Shown here piece by piece: positions 49,909-56,000 of a stretch of DNA of 64,000 nt (position 1 is its first letter; each line of letters opens with the position of its first letter). The DNA lies in NCBI RefSeq assembly GCF_932526225.1, contig NC_064038.1, forward strand, positions 17,163,075 through 17,227,074. Reading direction: 5' to 3'. A program made the translations under genes and the position numbers. This DNA comes from Nematostella vectensis (lineage: Eukaryota; Cnidaria; Anthozoa; Actiniaria; Edwardsiidae). The notes below the pieces were generated by a model that had not been told where the DNA came from, did not search any database, and saw only the letters and a list, made by a program, of their open reading frames with translations.

Positions 49909-52611
49909 TGTTTATTCGTGCCACTTGCAGGGGTCCTGAATTACAGGCACGGTCAGCATGACGTGCGACAATACAAATTATAACTCACATGCATATTTAC
50001 TAGTTACAAATTTCCCGAAACGGTCAGTGTTTGTGGGCTTACAACTAAATGTGTCCGCTGACACTCTTCTCAAATTATAATGCGTGTCCCTCTTAATTCT
50101 TGTGCCATTTATTAAGCGATACAGAGGATTGCTTGGCTTAATGCCCTGAATAAACCTGACACATTTGTCATTCCTTCTTCTAGCTAGCGTGTCGAGATTA
50201 GCAGCTTGCAAGGCAGCTGTATAGGATATGTGCGGATAAATAATTCTCAATGCGCGTTTTTGAATAGCCTCGAGAGAATTTGCGAGGTATTGTGGCAGGT
50301 TAGCAAATACCACAGATGCGTACTCTATTACAGATCGTATGAGAGAACAATAGACCAACACTATATCGACTGGTGATACGCCACAACGTTTAAGCTGCCT
50401 CAATGCGTATAATCTGCGGTTGGCCCTTTTCAGTACGTAGTCCACGTGCGCACCCCATGATAAGTCATCTGACACATAAACGCCTAGAAGCTTGAACGAC
50501 TTAACACGCTCGATGACATAGCCCCCGGTGGCAATGGGTTGGCACACGTGGCTATTGTAGTGTAAAAAAGTCAACCGACAACTCCTTACATTTGGCTGGA
50601 TTTAGGCACATGTTGTTTGTTACTGCAAATGACTGAATGTCAGATACAAGGAATTGTAGAATGGAGGGCGAGTTCCTAGGGATAATTTCTAGGATCGAAA
50701 GATCGTCAACAAATTTTGCTCTAGGGCGCCAATTAGGCAGTAGGTCATTGACCATCACTGCAAAGAGTATGGGCCCGAGCTTAGTCCCCTGGGGAATACC
50801 GCCATTCAACGCTATAGCTTCCGACATAAAGGATGAAATCCTAACAGCCTGAGTTCTGCCTTGTAGAAAGGGCGCAATCCAGCGAACTAATGACGGATGG
50901 AGGCCAAACATCTTGAGTTTTTCAATCAGCACTTGATGGTCTATCAAATCAAACCCTTTCTTGAAATCAGCAAAGAAGAACCGCACCCAGCAGTTGCCTC
51001 AATCAAGACCCTCGAGAGCGTGGTGTAAAAGGAAGGCGAGAGCTCGCTCGGTTGATTTCGCGCCATCACTCCTTGGCTCCTGCCTGGCAAGGACACTATA
51101 ACGGCCACTCGTCCCTATCTTAGGCAGCTGGATGGGACTTGAGAATCCCTATCTTAGGCAGCTGGATGGGACTTGAGAATCCCTATCTTAGGCAGCTGGA
51201 TGGGACTTGAGAATCCCTATCTTAGGCAGCTGGATGGGACTTGAGAACAACTTGGGGGCATTGGTTAAAAACCAATCGAGTATTCCAGAATCTCGTGTAA
51301 GCACTTTTACCACCTGGGAGAGTCCGCATGCTCGCCAGAAGACATCAGCAAAAACCTTGGTCGATGTAGGGTTTAAGTCGCCAACTACACACACCAAGCA
51401 GTCGGGGTGCTTGTCAAGGCACTGGTCAACCACATATTGCACACGGTCTTAGAGCTTTTGGTTGTCATCAGCTTTGGCATGTGGAGGGTGATAGATAACT
51501 ACAAGAACAATAGAAGAGACGGATCTCGGTAGTCGTATGGGCCGTAGCTGTAGCCACAATACCTCAGATAACAAATCAGTCGGCTCAAGGTGGTCAAGTC
51601 TCCTGCTTGGAATGGTGCAGTTTACATAAACACACACTCCGCCACAGGGAGTTGGCCGATCTCTTCTGAAGATGGTGTAATCCTTCATAGCGACCGCAGA
51701 GTCCAGGGAAGAGCTAGAGAGCCAGGTTTCAGTAATGCAGGCTACATCCACTTGGTTGTGTATAAGAACGCACTCAAGTTCGTCAACTTTGGGGCACATT
51801 GCTCAAGAAGAAAACAGGAACACGAGTGATAGTGATAGGTGGGCGCTCAATGACGTCTGGTGGGGAACCTGTGCGTTCCACCACAGGTGGACCGGTCGCT
51901 GTGGACTGCCGCTTACGTTTTGATCTAAAACGTTTCCTAATACCAAGTGATCCAAGATCTTGCCATAGTTCCCTGGGAAGGACCAGTTTCGGCTGAGTCT
52001 TGCCTATTGATTTCAAGTAGGAGCTGCCGTAGACAAGTCTCTTTGGAATTGATGTGTTGGTAGATTCAAAATGGCCGCCGACACGATTGCCACCGATCGA
52101 AATTGCCTGTCGCTCGCTACACCACCAGATGTCGATGAACTTGGTGAAATAGTAAACGATCATCAGCGCTGGGGCACAGTATATGTTTGAGGGCCACATG
52201 TTTAGAGTCAGGCCGCAGTAAACGTTCGATAAACACTTATAACACGGAGCACAAAATTACCGTGGCAGCCATTGCTGACGCCGCTGACCCTGGTTTAAAC
52301 GTCGTATTATTCATGAGCCGTATTCAATGCAAATAAATACAAATAAACCAGGCGCATTGTTTCATCTTCATTTGCATGCATTTTCACTTACATTTAATAC
52401 GGCTCATGGAGAATACGACGTTTGTGCATCGCCTTAGATTCGGGACAATTTCGCGTGAAATGAGTCCTCGACCAAAAGGTAAACTCGCTCATTTATAATA
52501 ATTAATCAATTAATAAGCAAGTCTACGTATGTAATTCTTAAAAATAAGGAAATCACTCACAATTTTAGGAATTCTTCTACAAAACTCCGCCATCATCCCA
52601 TCGTCCGCCAT
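27918..52611 (-). CDS. ADAL: ADAL-like N6-methyl-AMP deaminase gene, 9 exons, 3' end off window
   Basis: Adenosine deaminase-like protein; the family hydrolyses N6-methyl-AMP to IMP in the cytosol. I assembled nine exons by hand on the minus strand with GT-AG borders and matching phases, giving 292 codons; the family is about 350 residues. Motifs in order: ELHAHLNGS (HxH zinc ligands, exon 2), [10 protein letters not shown] (exon 4), GMTKQAYV (exon 5), GVDLGGDP (exon 6), LKLALHIAE (zinc-ligand His and catalytic Glu, exon 7), DRIGHGT (exon 8), ELCLSSN and NHPFVIC (exon 9). The family continues after VIC with TDDKGVF, which holds the last zinc-binding Asp; that exon is not here and should lie left of position 1. 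Exon 1 starts at ATG 52611. The gene is head to head with the kelch gene. Intron 7 holds nested retrotransposons and intron 9 a 35-bp satellite. Family assignment is secure; whether the gene is still expressed is unknown. Confidence 0.92.
28171..28306 (-). CDS. ADAL: ADAL exon 8, RIGHGT motif
   Basis: 136 nt after a GTAG acceptor and before GTGAGT. It encodes [20 protein letters not shown] and then [27 protein letters not shown] carries the conserved His of the deaminase barrel. The split codon at the 3' end joins exon 9 to give PLELCLSSN. Confidence 0.94.
28307..28751. other. ADAL intron 7, unique part
   Basis: No gene seen. Two diverged direct copies of a segment of about 125 bp are present (near 28535 and 28665), each with GACAA(C/T)CAAACT, GGTGTCATG and TGTCAAGGGGGGT. 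Confidence 0.6.
28752..29769. repeat. 31-bp minisatellite
   Basis: About 33 head-to-tail units of 31 bp containing GTATGGACCCATTGCTCCC. They differ at a few sites (GACCCAG or GACCTAG, GACCC or GATCC, TTTAG or TTTGG) that cluster in neighbouring units. Confidence 0.95.
29770..31440. other. ADAL intron 7, no recognisable gene
   Basis: Single-copy-looking sequence with short open frames on both strands but no family motif. Since a decayed Gypsy integrase follows at 31466, the GC-richer part (30430-31200) may be earlier, unrecognisable parts of that element; this is inference. Confidence 0.5.
31466..33069 (+). pseudogene. Ty3/Gypsy-like integrase C-terminal remnant with expanded repeat tail
   Basis: [19 protein letters not shown] (31466-31525) matches the integrase-to-C-terminal junction of Ty3/Gypsy polyproteins. 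Further on [19 protein letters not shown] (about 31690-31748, ending in TGA) matches the GPY-type module. Stops and frameshifts interrupt it. From 31826 a frame stays open into a 33-bp tandem repeat whose phrase is [11 protein letters not shown]. The same frame resumes after the inserted BEL element at 40027. The gene is dead and its 5' parts are missing or unrecognisable. Confidence 0.7.
31920..33069. repeat. 33-bp minisatellite inside the Gypsy tail
   Basis: About 34 units of 33 bp containing GTCAAGGCTGGGAAAGATCA. Because 33 is a multiple of 3 and the unit lacks stops in most frames, long overlapping ORFs appear on both strands. Only the [11 protein letters not shown] frame connects to retroelement coding sequence. 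Confidence 0.95.
33070..33490 (-). repeat. BEL/Pao 3' LTR
   Basis: 421 bp, paired with 39609-40026. In the minus sense it follows the purine-rich AGGGTCGGGAA (33491-33501), a plausible polypurine tract. Confidence 0.93.
33505..37405 (-). pseudogene. BEL/Pao pol region (protease, RT, RNase H, integrase), disabled
   Basis: The protease start has [13 protein letters not shown] near 37370, where the usual D-(S/T)-G catalytic triplet reads DGG. One in-frame stop at 37127-37129 separates it from the pre-RT part. A frameshift lies near 36560 and another in-frame stop near 36425, just before the 519-codon RT/RNase H frame (34858-36417). That frame has [10 protein letters not shown] as polymerase motif and [13 protein letters not shown] for RNase H. 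The integrase core ([29 protein letters not shown]) is frameshifted near 34210 and stopped near 34045. The C-terminal part (33505-33993) reads [11 protein letters not shown] and [12 protein letters not shown]. Confidence 0.9.
37500..39595 (-). pseudogene. BEL/Pao gag region, frameshifted
   Basis: It starts [20 protein letters not shown] at 39595 with a coiled-coil-like N-terminus and breaks frame near 39341 and again near 39080-38940. A long open part (37988-38941) carries the BEL gag domain ([37 protein letters not shown]). Zinc-knuckle-like CxxC...H...C segments follow ([13 protein letters not shown] near 37700; [13 protein letters not shown] near 37560). A six-fold internal repeat ADRKPAAPD(V/I)(T/S) sits at about 38580-38730. 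Confidence 0.85.
39609..40026 (-). repeat. BEL/Pao 5' LTR
   Basis: 418 bp. It differs from the other LTR by scattered substitutions and by lacking three bases near GCGCC. I could not assign a tRNA primer site next to it. Confidence 0.93.
40027..40119 (+). pseudogene. End of the Gypsy-like polyprotein, beyond the BEL insertion
   Basis: It reads [20 protein letters not shown], then [10 protein letters not shown] and a stop. [14 protein letters not shown] matches the usual Ty3/Gypsy terminus (TRSGRVxKxPARYRD). The first codons are the last partial 33-bp unit. Confidence 0.75.
40245..40806 (+). repeat. Probable polypurine tract and 3' LTR of the Gypsy-like element
   Basis: The purine run AAAGAGGGGAA (40245-40255) is followed by TGTCAAAGCATG at 40256, the normal arrangement before a 3' LTR. 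A TATAAA lies at 40338-40343. No second copy of this LTR is in the window, so the right boundary is not fixed and may be well short of 40806. Confidence 0.5.
40807..40887 (-). CDS. ADAL: ADAL exon 7, catalytic His/Glu
   Basis: 81 nt, 27 codons, after TTTGTCAG and before GTGTGT. It encodes [20 protein letters not shown] and LALHIAE. The His (zinc ligand) and Glu (proton shuttle) correspond to HLSE of vertebrate ADAL and HAGE of ADA. The intron that follows is 12.5 kb and holds nested retroelements. Confidence 0.93.
40940..41569. repeat. 43-bp minisatellite next to the ADAL exon 6 donor
   Basis: About 14 units of 43 bp containing GAGTGGGACTGACAGGGGGT. The array ends only a few bases from the exon 6 donor, and its unit begins with a diverged copy of the intron start (GTTACCCCC against GTTCACCCCC). 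Confidence 0.93.
41579..41705 (-). CDS. ADAL: ADAL exon 6
   Basis: 127 nt after TTTTCAG and before GTAAGG, encoding (R)[19 protein letters not shown] through [19 protein letters not shown] and G.DL.GDP are conserved in ADAL. A 43-bp minisatellite starts only a few bases inside the downstream intron. Confidence 0.92.
41750..41945. repeat. Degenerate 11-bp repeat, ADAL intron 5
   Basis: Imperfect tandem copies of about 11 bp around GGACTGGTATA with many point changes. Confidence 0.8.
42128..42209 (-). CDS. ADAL: ADAL exon 5
   Basis: 82 nt after CTCCAG and before GTGAGA, encoding (G)[19 protein letters not shown] and then KSPGIVV(R). GMTK.YV is the usual ADAL motif. Phases are 1 in and 2 out, matching both neighbours. 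Confidence 0.9.
42269..43020. repeat. 34-bp minisatellite, ADAL intron 4
   Basis: Units of 34 bp with GGGGAAGACTAAACGTTCAC and GTCTGTCATTGAGA. Some units carry an extra TTGATGACACATGCTTGG segment. Confidence 0.92.
43008..43156. repeat. Inverted-repeat element of about 150 bp
   Basis: TTGAGGTCGATGAAAGACAA...GGTACCTAC on the left has its inverted counterpart GTAGGTTCCCTTTGTC...CCGTCAACCTCAA on the right, with further pairing inward (ACATTTCT with AGAAATGT). It is MITE-like. A third, single-arm copy lies at 49480-49510. Confidence 0.6.
43157..43603. other. ADAL intron 4, AT-rich, nothing recognised
   Basis: No coding potential, known repeat or RNA gene seen. Confidence 0.6.
43604..43691 (-). 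CDS. ADAL: ADAL exon 4
   Basis: 88 nt after a TTCTATAG acceptor and before GTGATT, encoding [19 protein letters not shown] and [20 protein letters not shown] is a strongly conserved ADAL block. A 40-bp minisatellite begins within about 10 bp upstream (minus-strand sense) of its acceptor. Confidence 0.92.
43697..45713. repeat. 40-bp (37-bp variant) minisatellite, ADAL intron 3
   Basis: About 51 units with TTGTCATCAGACCTGTTCAC and ATAAACATGG. A 3-bp difference (CACTCTTGTC or CACTTGTC) makes the two unit lengths. Variant patterns repeat in blocks, for example 44455-44800 resembling 45110-45520, showing block duplication. Confidence 0.95.
45756..45816 (-). CDS. ADAL: ADAL exon 3
   Basis: 61 nt between TTTCAG and GTAAGT, encoding [20 protein letters not shown]. 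It is a short exon recognised by its phase fit and by resemblance to the family's FQTIHQL segment. It ends in phase 0 and continues in exon 4 as [10 protein letters not shown]. Confidence 0.85.
45919..46067 (-). CDS. ADAL: ADAL exon 2, HxH zinc motif
   Basis: 149 nt after a TATAG acceptor. It encodes [18 protein letters not shown] and ends GENFS plus two bases. Two overlapping donors exist, GTGAGT and GTAAGT, 4 nt apart. Only the GTAAGT donor at 45918 keeps the frame into exon 3, giving [15 protein letters not shown], which parallels the family's LEECFQMFQTIHQL. Confidence 0.9.
46158..46660. repeat. TCACATGGTAGGGT minisatellite, ADAL intron 1
   Basis: Composite of a 21-bp unit (GTTGCTGTCACATGGTAGGGT) and a 14-bp unit (CACATGGTAGAGT), mixed into larger units. 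Confidence 0.9.
46661..46897. other. ADAL intron 1, no feature
   Basis: Short unique stretch between two arrays; nothing recognised. Confidence 0.6.
46898..48018. repeat. 34-bp minisatellite, ADAL intron 1
   Basis: About 33 units with CCCCCCTTAATAAAAGGGCC and ATATTCTATCAGAG. The CCCCTTAATAAAAGGGG core is itself a short palindrome. The C-run length varies among units. Confidence 0.95.
48019..48284. other. ADAL intron 1, possible DNA-transposon scrap
   Basis: Contains GTATTTGCCCGCGTATAAGATGCACCC, reminiscent of terminal sequences of some DNA transposons, but no pair of ends is visible. Low certainty. Confidence 0.3.
48285..49399. repeat. 33-bp minisatellite, ADAL intron 1
   Basis: About 34 units with CCTGAAATATATACCCTGTT and CAGGACAGAGAGG. 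A 29-bp variant lacks AGAG. Minus-strand ORFs of an 11-residue phrase ([11 protein letters not shown]) are a by-product of the 33-bp period. Confidence 0.95.
49400..49830. other. ADAL intron 1, unique stretch with relocated fragment
   Basis: Carries one diverged copy (about 49455-49510) of the ADAL intron 4 junction between the 34-bp repeat and the inverted-repeat element at 42985-43040. Otherwise nothing recognised. Confidence 0.6.
49831..49908. repeat. (TAA)n microsatellite, 3' tail of the LINE
   Basis: About 26 perfect TAA units. It sits immediately 3' of the LINE in the minus sense, as an (ATT)n tail, typical of CR1/L2-type elements. Confidence 0.95.
49978..50574 (-). pseudogene. LINE RT thumb and C-terminal region
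   Basis: Follows the RT core by a frameshift. [20 protein letters not shown] and [10 protein letters not shown] are typical post-palm motifs. It ends at a stop about 70 bp before the ATT tail. Confidence 0.85.
50552..51060 (-). pseudogene. LINE reverse transcriptase core, broken
   Basis: [11 protein letters not shown], a TGA stop, [17 protein letters not shown], then [20 protein letters not shown] and the polymerase motif FVDD. The frame is lost near 50560; the thumb continues in 49978-50574. Confidence 0.88.
51115..51250. repeat. 34-bp tandem repeat inside the LINE
   Basis: Four near-identical copies of CTATCTTAGGCAGCTGGATG plus GGACTTGAGAATCC (starts 51115, 51149, 51183, 51217). The unit copies the LINE's own LPKIG codons near the end of the endonuclease domain. 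Confidence 0.93.
51188..51799 (-). pseudogene. LINE APE endonuclease, broken
   Basis: [47 protein letters not shown] and [10 protein letters not shown] mark the apurinic-type endonuclease. A stop interrupts it near 51448. The catalytic SDH end motif reads SGR in the copy near 51100. Confidence 0.82.
52297..52423. mobile_element. MITE-like hairpin, 127 bp
   Basis: Ends AAACGTCGTATT and AATACGACGTTT, with a second paired block CATGAGCCGTATT and AATACGGCTCATG. There is no coding capacity and the target duplication is unclear. Confidence 0.75.
52561..52611 (-). CDS. ADAL: ADAL exon 1 (start codon)
   Basis: Seventeen codons beginning [10 protein letters not shown] and ending RIPKI, followed by the donor GTGAGT. 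It ends in phase 0 and joins exon 2 to read [12 protein letters not shown], like the family's [13 protein letters not shown]. The ATG lies about 205 bp from the divergent kelch ATG. Confidence 0.85.
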
Positions 52612-52816
52612 TTTGGATTTTCTAAAAAAAAAGATTCCCAGTCCTCCTCATGATTGGATGGTTTCGTCTTACGAGTAATTTGATTGGTTGATGAGCTTGA
52701 AAAAGTTATTCACAAAATTTCCCGCCAAAGATTTTTTTAGCTCCGAGTGATCAAGGTTTCGATCAATTCCCAATTTCTTTAACGCATAGCCAATTTTTAC
52801 ATTGTATTTGATAATC
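52612..52816. promoter_or_regulatory. Bidirectional promoter of ADAL and the kelch gene
   Basis: About 205 bp separate the two divergent start codons. The interval holds two ATTGG (inverted CCAAT) boxes at 52653-52657 and 52683-52687 and no clear TATA box. Calling it a shared promoter is inference from spacing and motif content. Confidence 0.6.
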
Positions 52817-53036
52817 ATGGGCAACGAAGGATCAGTTCCTGTATCTTATGGCACTAGACTCTTAAATGACGTGAAGGTCGAGTGGAAGAGATCGGGAAAG
52901 GACTGTGTTTATTCTCCAAGAGATGGCCATTGTGCAGCCAGCGTTGGATCCAAGTTGTACGTGTTCGGTGGAGTTGCATGGAATGTGACGATCGGAGAAG
53001 TTTCTGAGATGAATGAGATGCTAGTGTACGATCTTG
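52817..53036 (+). CDS. Kelch gene exon 1
   Basis: 73 codons plus one base before GTGAGT. It starts MGNEGSVPVS and contains blade 1 (DGHCAASVGSKLYVFGGVA), ending MLVYDL. Gly2 with Ser6 fits an N-myristoylation site. Confidence 0.88.
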
Positions 53037-56000
53037 GTGAGTTCTCCTTTTTATGTGTTATGTGGCTACACCAAAAGTTTATAAATACTTTGAATTTGGC
53101 GCCAGTCAGTAAGTTAAATTTCCCCCGAATTTTACAGTACGGCCTAAATAACGTTTAGCTTTTAGTGTTGTAATTTTACAGTACGGCCTAAATAACGTTT
53201 AGCTTCTAGTGTTGTAATTTTACAGTACGTCCTAAACAACGTTTAGCTTTTAGTGTTGTAATTTTACAGTACGGCCTAAATAACGTTTAGCTTTTAGTGT
53301 TGTAATTTTACAGTACGTCCTAAATAACGTTTAGCTTTTATTGTTGTAATTTTACAGTACGGCCTAAATAACGTTTAGCTTTTAGTGTTGTAATTTTACA
53401 GTACGTCCTAAATAACGTTTAGCTTTTATTGTTGTAATTTTACAGTACGGCCTAAATAACGTTTAGCTTTTAGTGTTGTAATTTTACAGTACGTCCTAAA
53501 TAACGTTTAGCTTTTAGTGTTGTAATTTTACAGTACGGCCTAAATAACGTTTAGCTTTTAGTGTTGTAATTTTACAGTACGGCCTAAATAACGTTTAGCT
53601 TTTAGTGTTGTAATTTTACAGTACGGCCTAAATAACGTTTAGCTTTTAGTGTTGAAATTTCACAAACGTTTAGCTTTTAGTGTTGTAATTTTATAGTACA
53701 GCCTAAATAACGTTTAGCTTTTAGTGTTGTAATTTTACAGTACGGCCTAAATAACGTTTAGCTTTTGGTGTTGTAATTTTACAGTACGGCCTAAATAACG
53801 TTTAGCTTTTAGTGGTGTAATTTTACAGTACGGCCTAAATAACGTTTAGCTTTTAGTGTTGTAATTTTACAGTACGGCCTAAATAACGTTTAGCTTTTAG
53901 TGTTGAAATTTTACAAACGTTTAGCTTTTAGTGTTGTAATTTTATAGTACAGCCTAAATAACGTTTAGCTTTTAGTGTTGTAATTTTACAGTACGGCCTA
54001 AATAACGTTTAGCTTTTAGTGTTGTAATTTTACAGTACGGCCTAAATAACGTTTAGCTTTTAGTGTTGTAATTTTACAGTACGGCCTAAATAACGTTTAG
54101 CTTTTAGTGTTGTAATTTTACAGTACGGCCTAAATAACGTTAAGGTTTTAGTGTTGTAATTTTACAGATGCGTGCTAGAACCTCCTATTATGTTGGCCAA
54201 AGACATGGGGTTCCCACACTGCTTGAGTCTTGTTCTTATATTCACGATAGAATTAAAAGTCGTAGGTAGACGCGCAGATGAGCACAATCAAAACAACAGC
54301 TCGAAGGTTTCAGTGGAAATATTGGGGGGGGGCACAGCCACGCCCCCACTGGTCATTTCCTTATAATCTTTGCAAATATTGGGGGACATGTGGCCTCAGT
54401 GCCCCGCCCCCTGCTACGGCCTGTCCAAGCGTGTGGGGAAGTTTATTCTTCTGAGCCCTTGGTATAAGTATGCTCTTGGATAGGGTTCCCCCTTGGTATA
54501 AGTATGCTCTTGGATAGGGTTCCCCCTTGGTATAAGTATGCTCTTGGATAGGGTTCCCCCTTGGTATAAGTATGCTCTTGGATAGGGTTCCCCCTTGGTA
54601 TAAGTATGCTCTTGGATAGGGTTCCCCCTTGGTATAAGTATGCTCTTGGATAGGGTTCCCCCTTGGTATAAGTATGCTCTTGGATAGGGTTCCCCCTTGG
54701 TATAAGTATGCTCTTGGATAGGGTTCCCCCTTGGTATAAGTATGCTCTTGGATAGGGTTCCCCCTTGGTATAAGTATGCTCTTGGATAGGGTTCCCCCTT
54801 GGTATAAGTATGCTCTTGGATAGGGTTCCCCCTTGGTATAAGTATGCTCTTGGATAGGGTTCCCCTTTGGGAAATTCTGGGTCTGCCTGAGGCTTGAGTA
54901 CATTCTATGTGAGAATTCAAGCTCTCTCCTTGATAATAGTCTAGTGTTTTATGGATGTGAGAATTCAAGCTCTCTCCTTGATAATAGTCTAGTGTTGTAT
55001 GGATGTGAGAATTCAAGCTCTCTCCTTGATAATAGTCTAGTGTTGTATGGATGTGAGAATTCAAGCTCTCTCCTTGATAATAGTCTAGTGTTGTATGGAT
55101 GTGAGAATTCAAGCTCTCTCCTTGATAATAGTCTAGTGTTGTATGGATGTGAGAATTCAAGCTCTCTCCTTGATAATAGTCTAGTGTTGTATGGATGTGA
55201 GAATTCAAGCTCTCTCCTTGATAATAGTCTAGTGTTGTATGGATGTCCTCAGAGAGTCAGACGTGGAGCAAGCCTGTTACCAGAGGGGATACACCTTCCT
55301 CCAGGTCATCTGCAACTATGTGTTCTGTCGGCAACACGTTATTTATGTTTGGTGGGCTAAGCAGGGACAGTGGCTGGTTGAATGATCTGTATGCATTTAA
55401 TACAGGTGAGTGGTAACCCACAGGATACCCATAGGGTACAGCACACATGCAGGTGTGGAAAAGCAGTAGAAAAAGACACACAAATTCTGTAGTAGCAAAA
55501 GACCTTTGAAATTTGTATTCTTCTACCAAGTAAGTAAGAAGAGCTTCAATGTTTTTATTTTTCAAAGACTCTATGCAGTGGAAAGCTATAGAAGCAAAAG
55601 GGACTTACCCCTCCCCCCGGGACAAGTTGGGTTCTGTTGCCATGGGGACCAAGATGCTGATATTTGGAGGGTTCGGTCCAAAGGAGGATGACGAGATGGC
55701 TGGGCCTGGAGAGGCGGAGTTTACTTGGTTCAATGACATCTTTGCATTTGATACAGGTATATTACGGTTCACCCTTTGAACACACTACTACATACTAAAG
55801 TCTGGTGCACATCAGTACTACACACTAAAGCCTGATTAACATCAGTACTACACACTAAAGCCTGGTCCACATCAGTACTACACACTAAAGCCTGATTAAC
55901 ATCAGTACTACACACTAAAGTCTGGTCCACATCAGTACTACACACTAAAGCCTGATTAACATCAGTACTACACACTAAAGCCTGGTCCACATCAGTACTA

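Larger units (their letters stand above)
49831..52199 (-). mobile_element. Decayed non-LTR retrotransposon (CR1/L2-like)
   Basis: In minus order: a basic N-terminal segment (51783-52199); an APE endonuclease region (LSNVRSL-like start, [23 protein letters not shown], 51188-51799); the reverse transcriptase ([34 protein letters not shown], 50552-50986); a thumb and C-terminal region ([20 protein letters not shown], 49978-50574); a short 3' UTR; and an (ATT)n tail. Frameshifts occur at about 50560 and 51790 and a stop precedes GNCWVRFFF. The N-terminal half of RT is missing. Clade assignment is tentative. Confidence 0.88.

Noticed and set aside
52802-52816. TTG start five codons upstream of the kelch ATG
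   Set aside because: Animal genes start at ATG; ATG 52817 also gives the myristoylation-type N-terminus.
54361-55208. Minus-strand ORFs of 180 and 264 codons
   Set aside because: They combine the 34-bp and 48-bp intronic arrays of the kelch gene and contain only repeat phrases.
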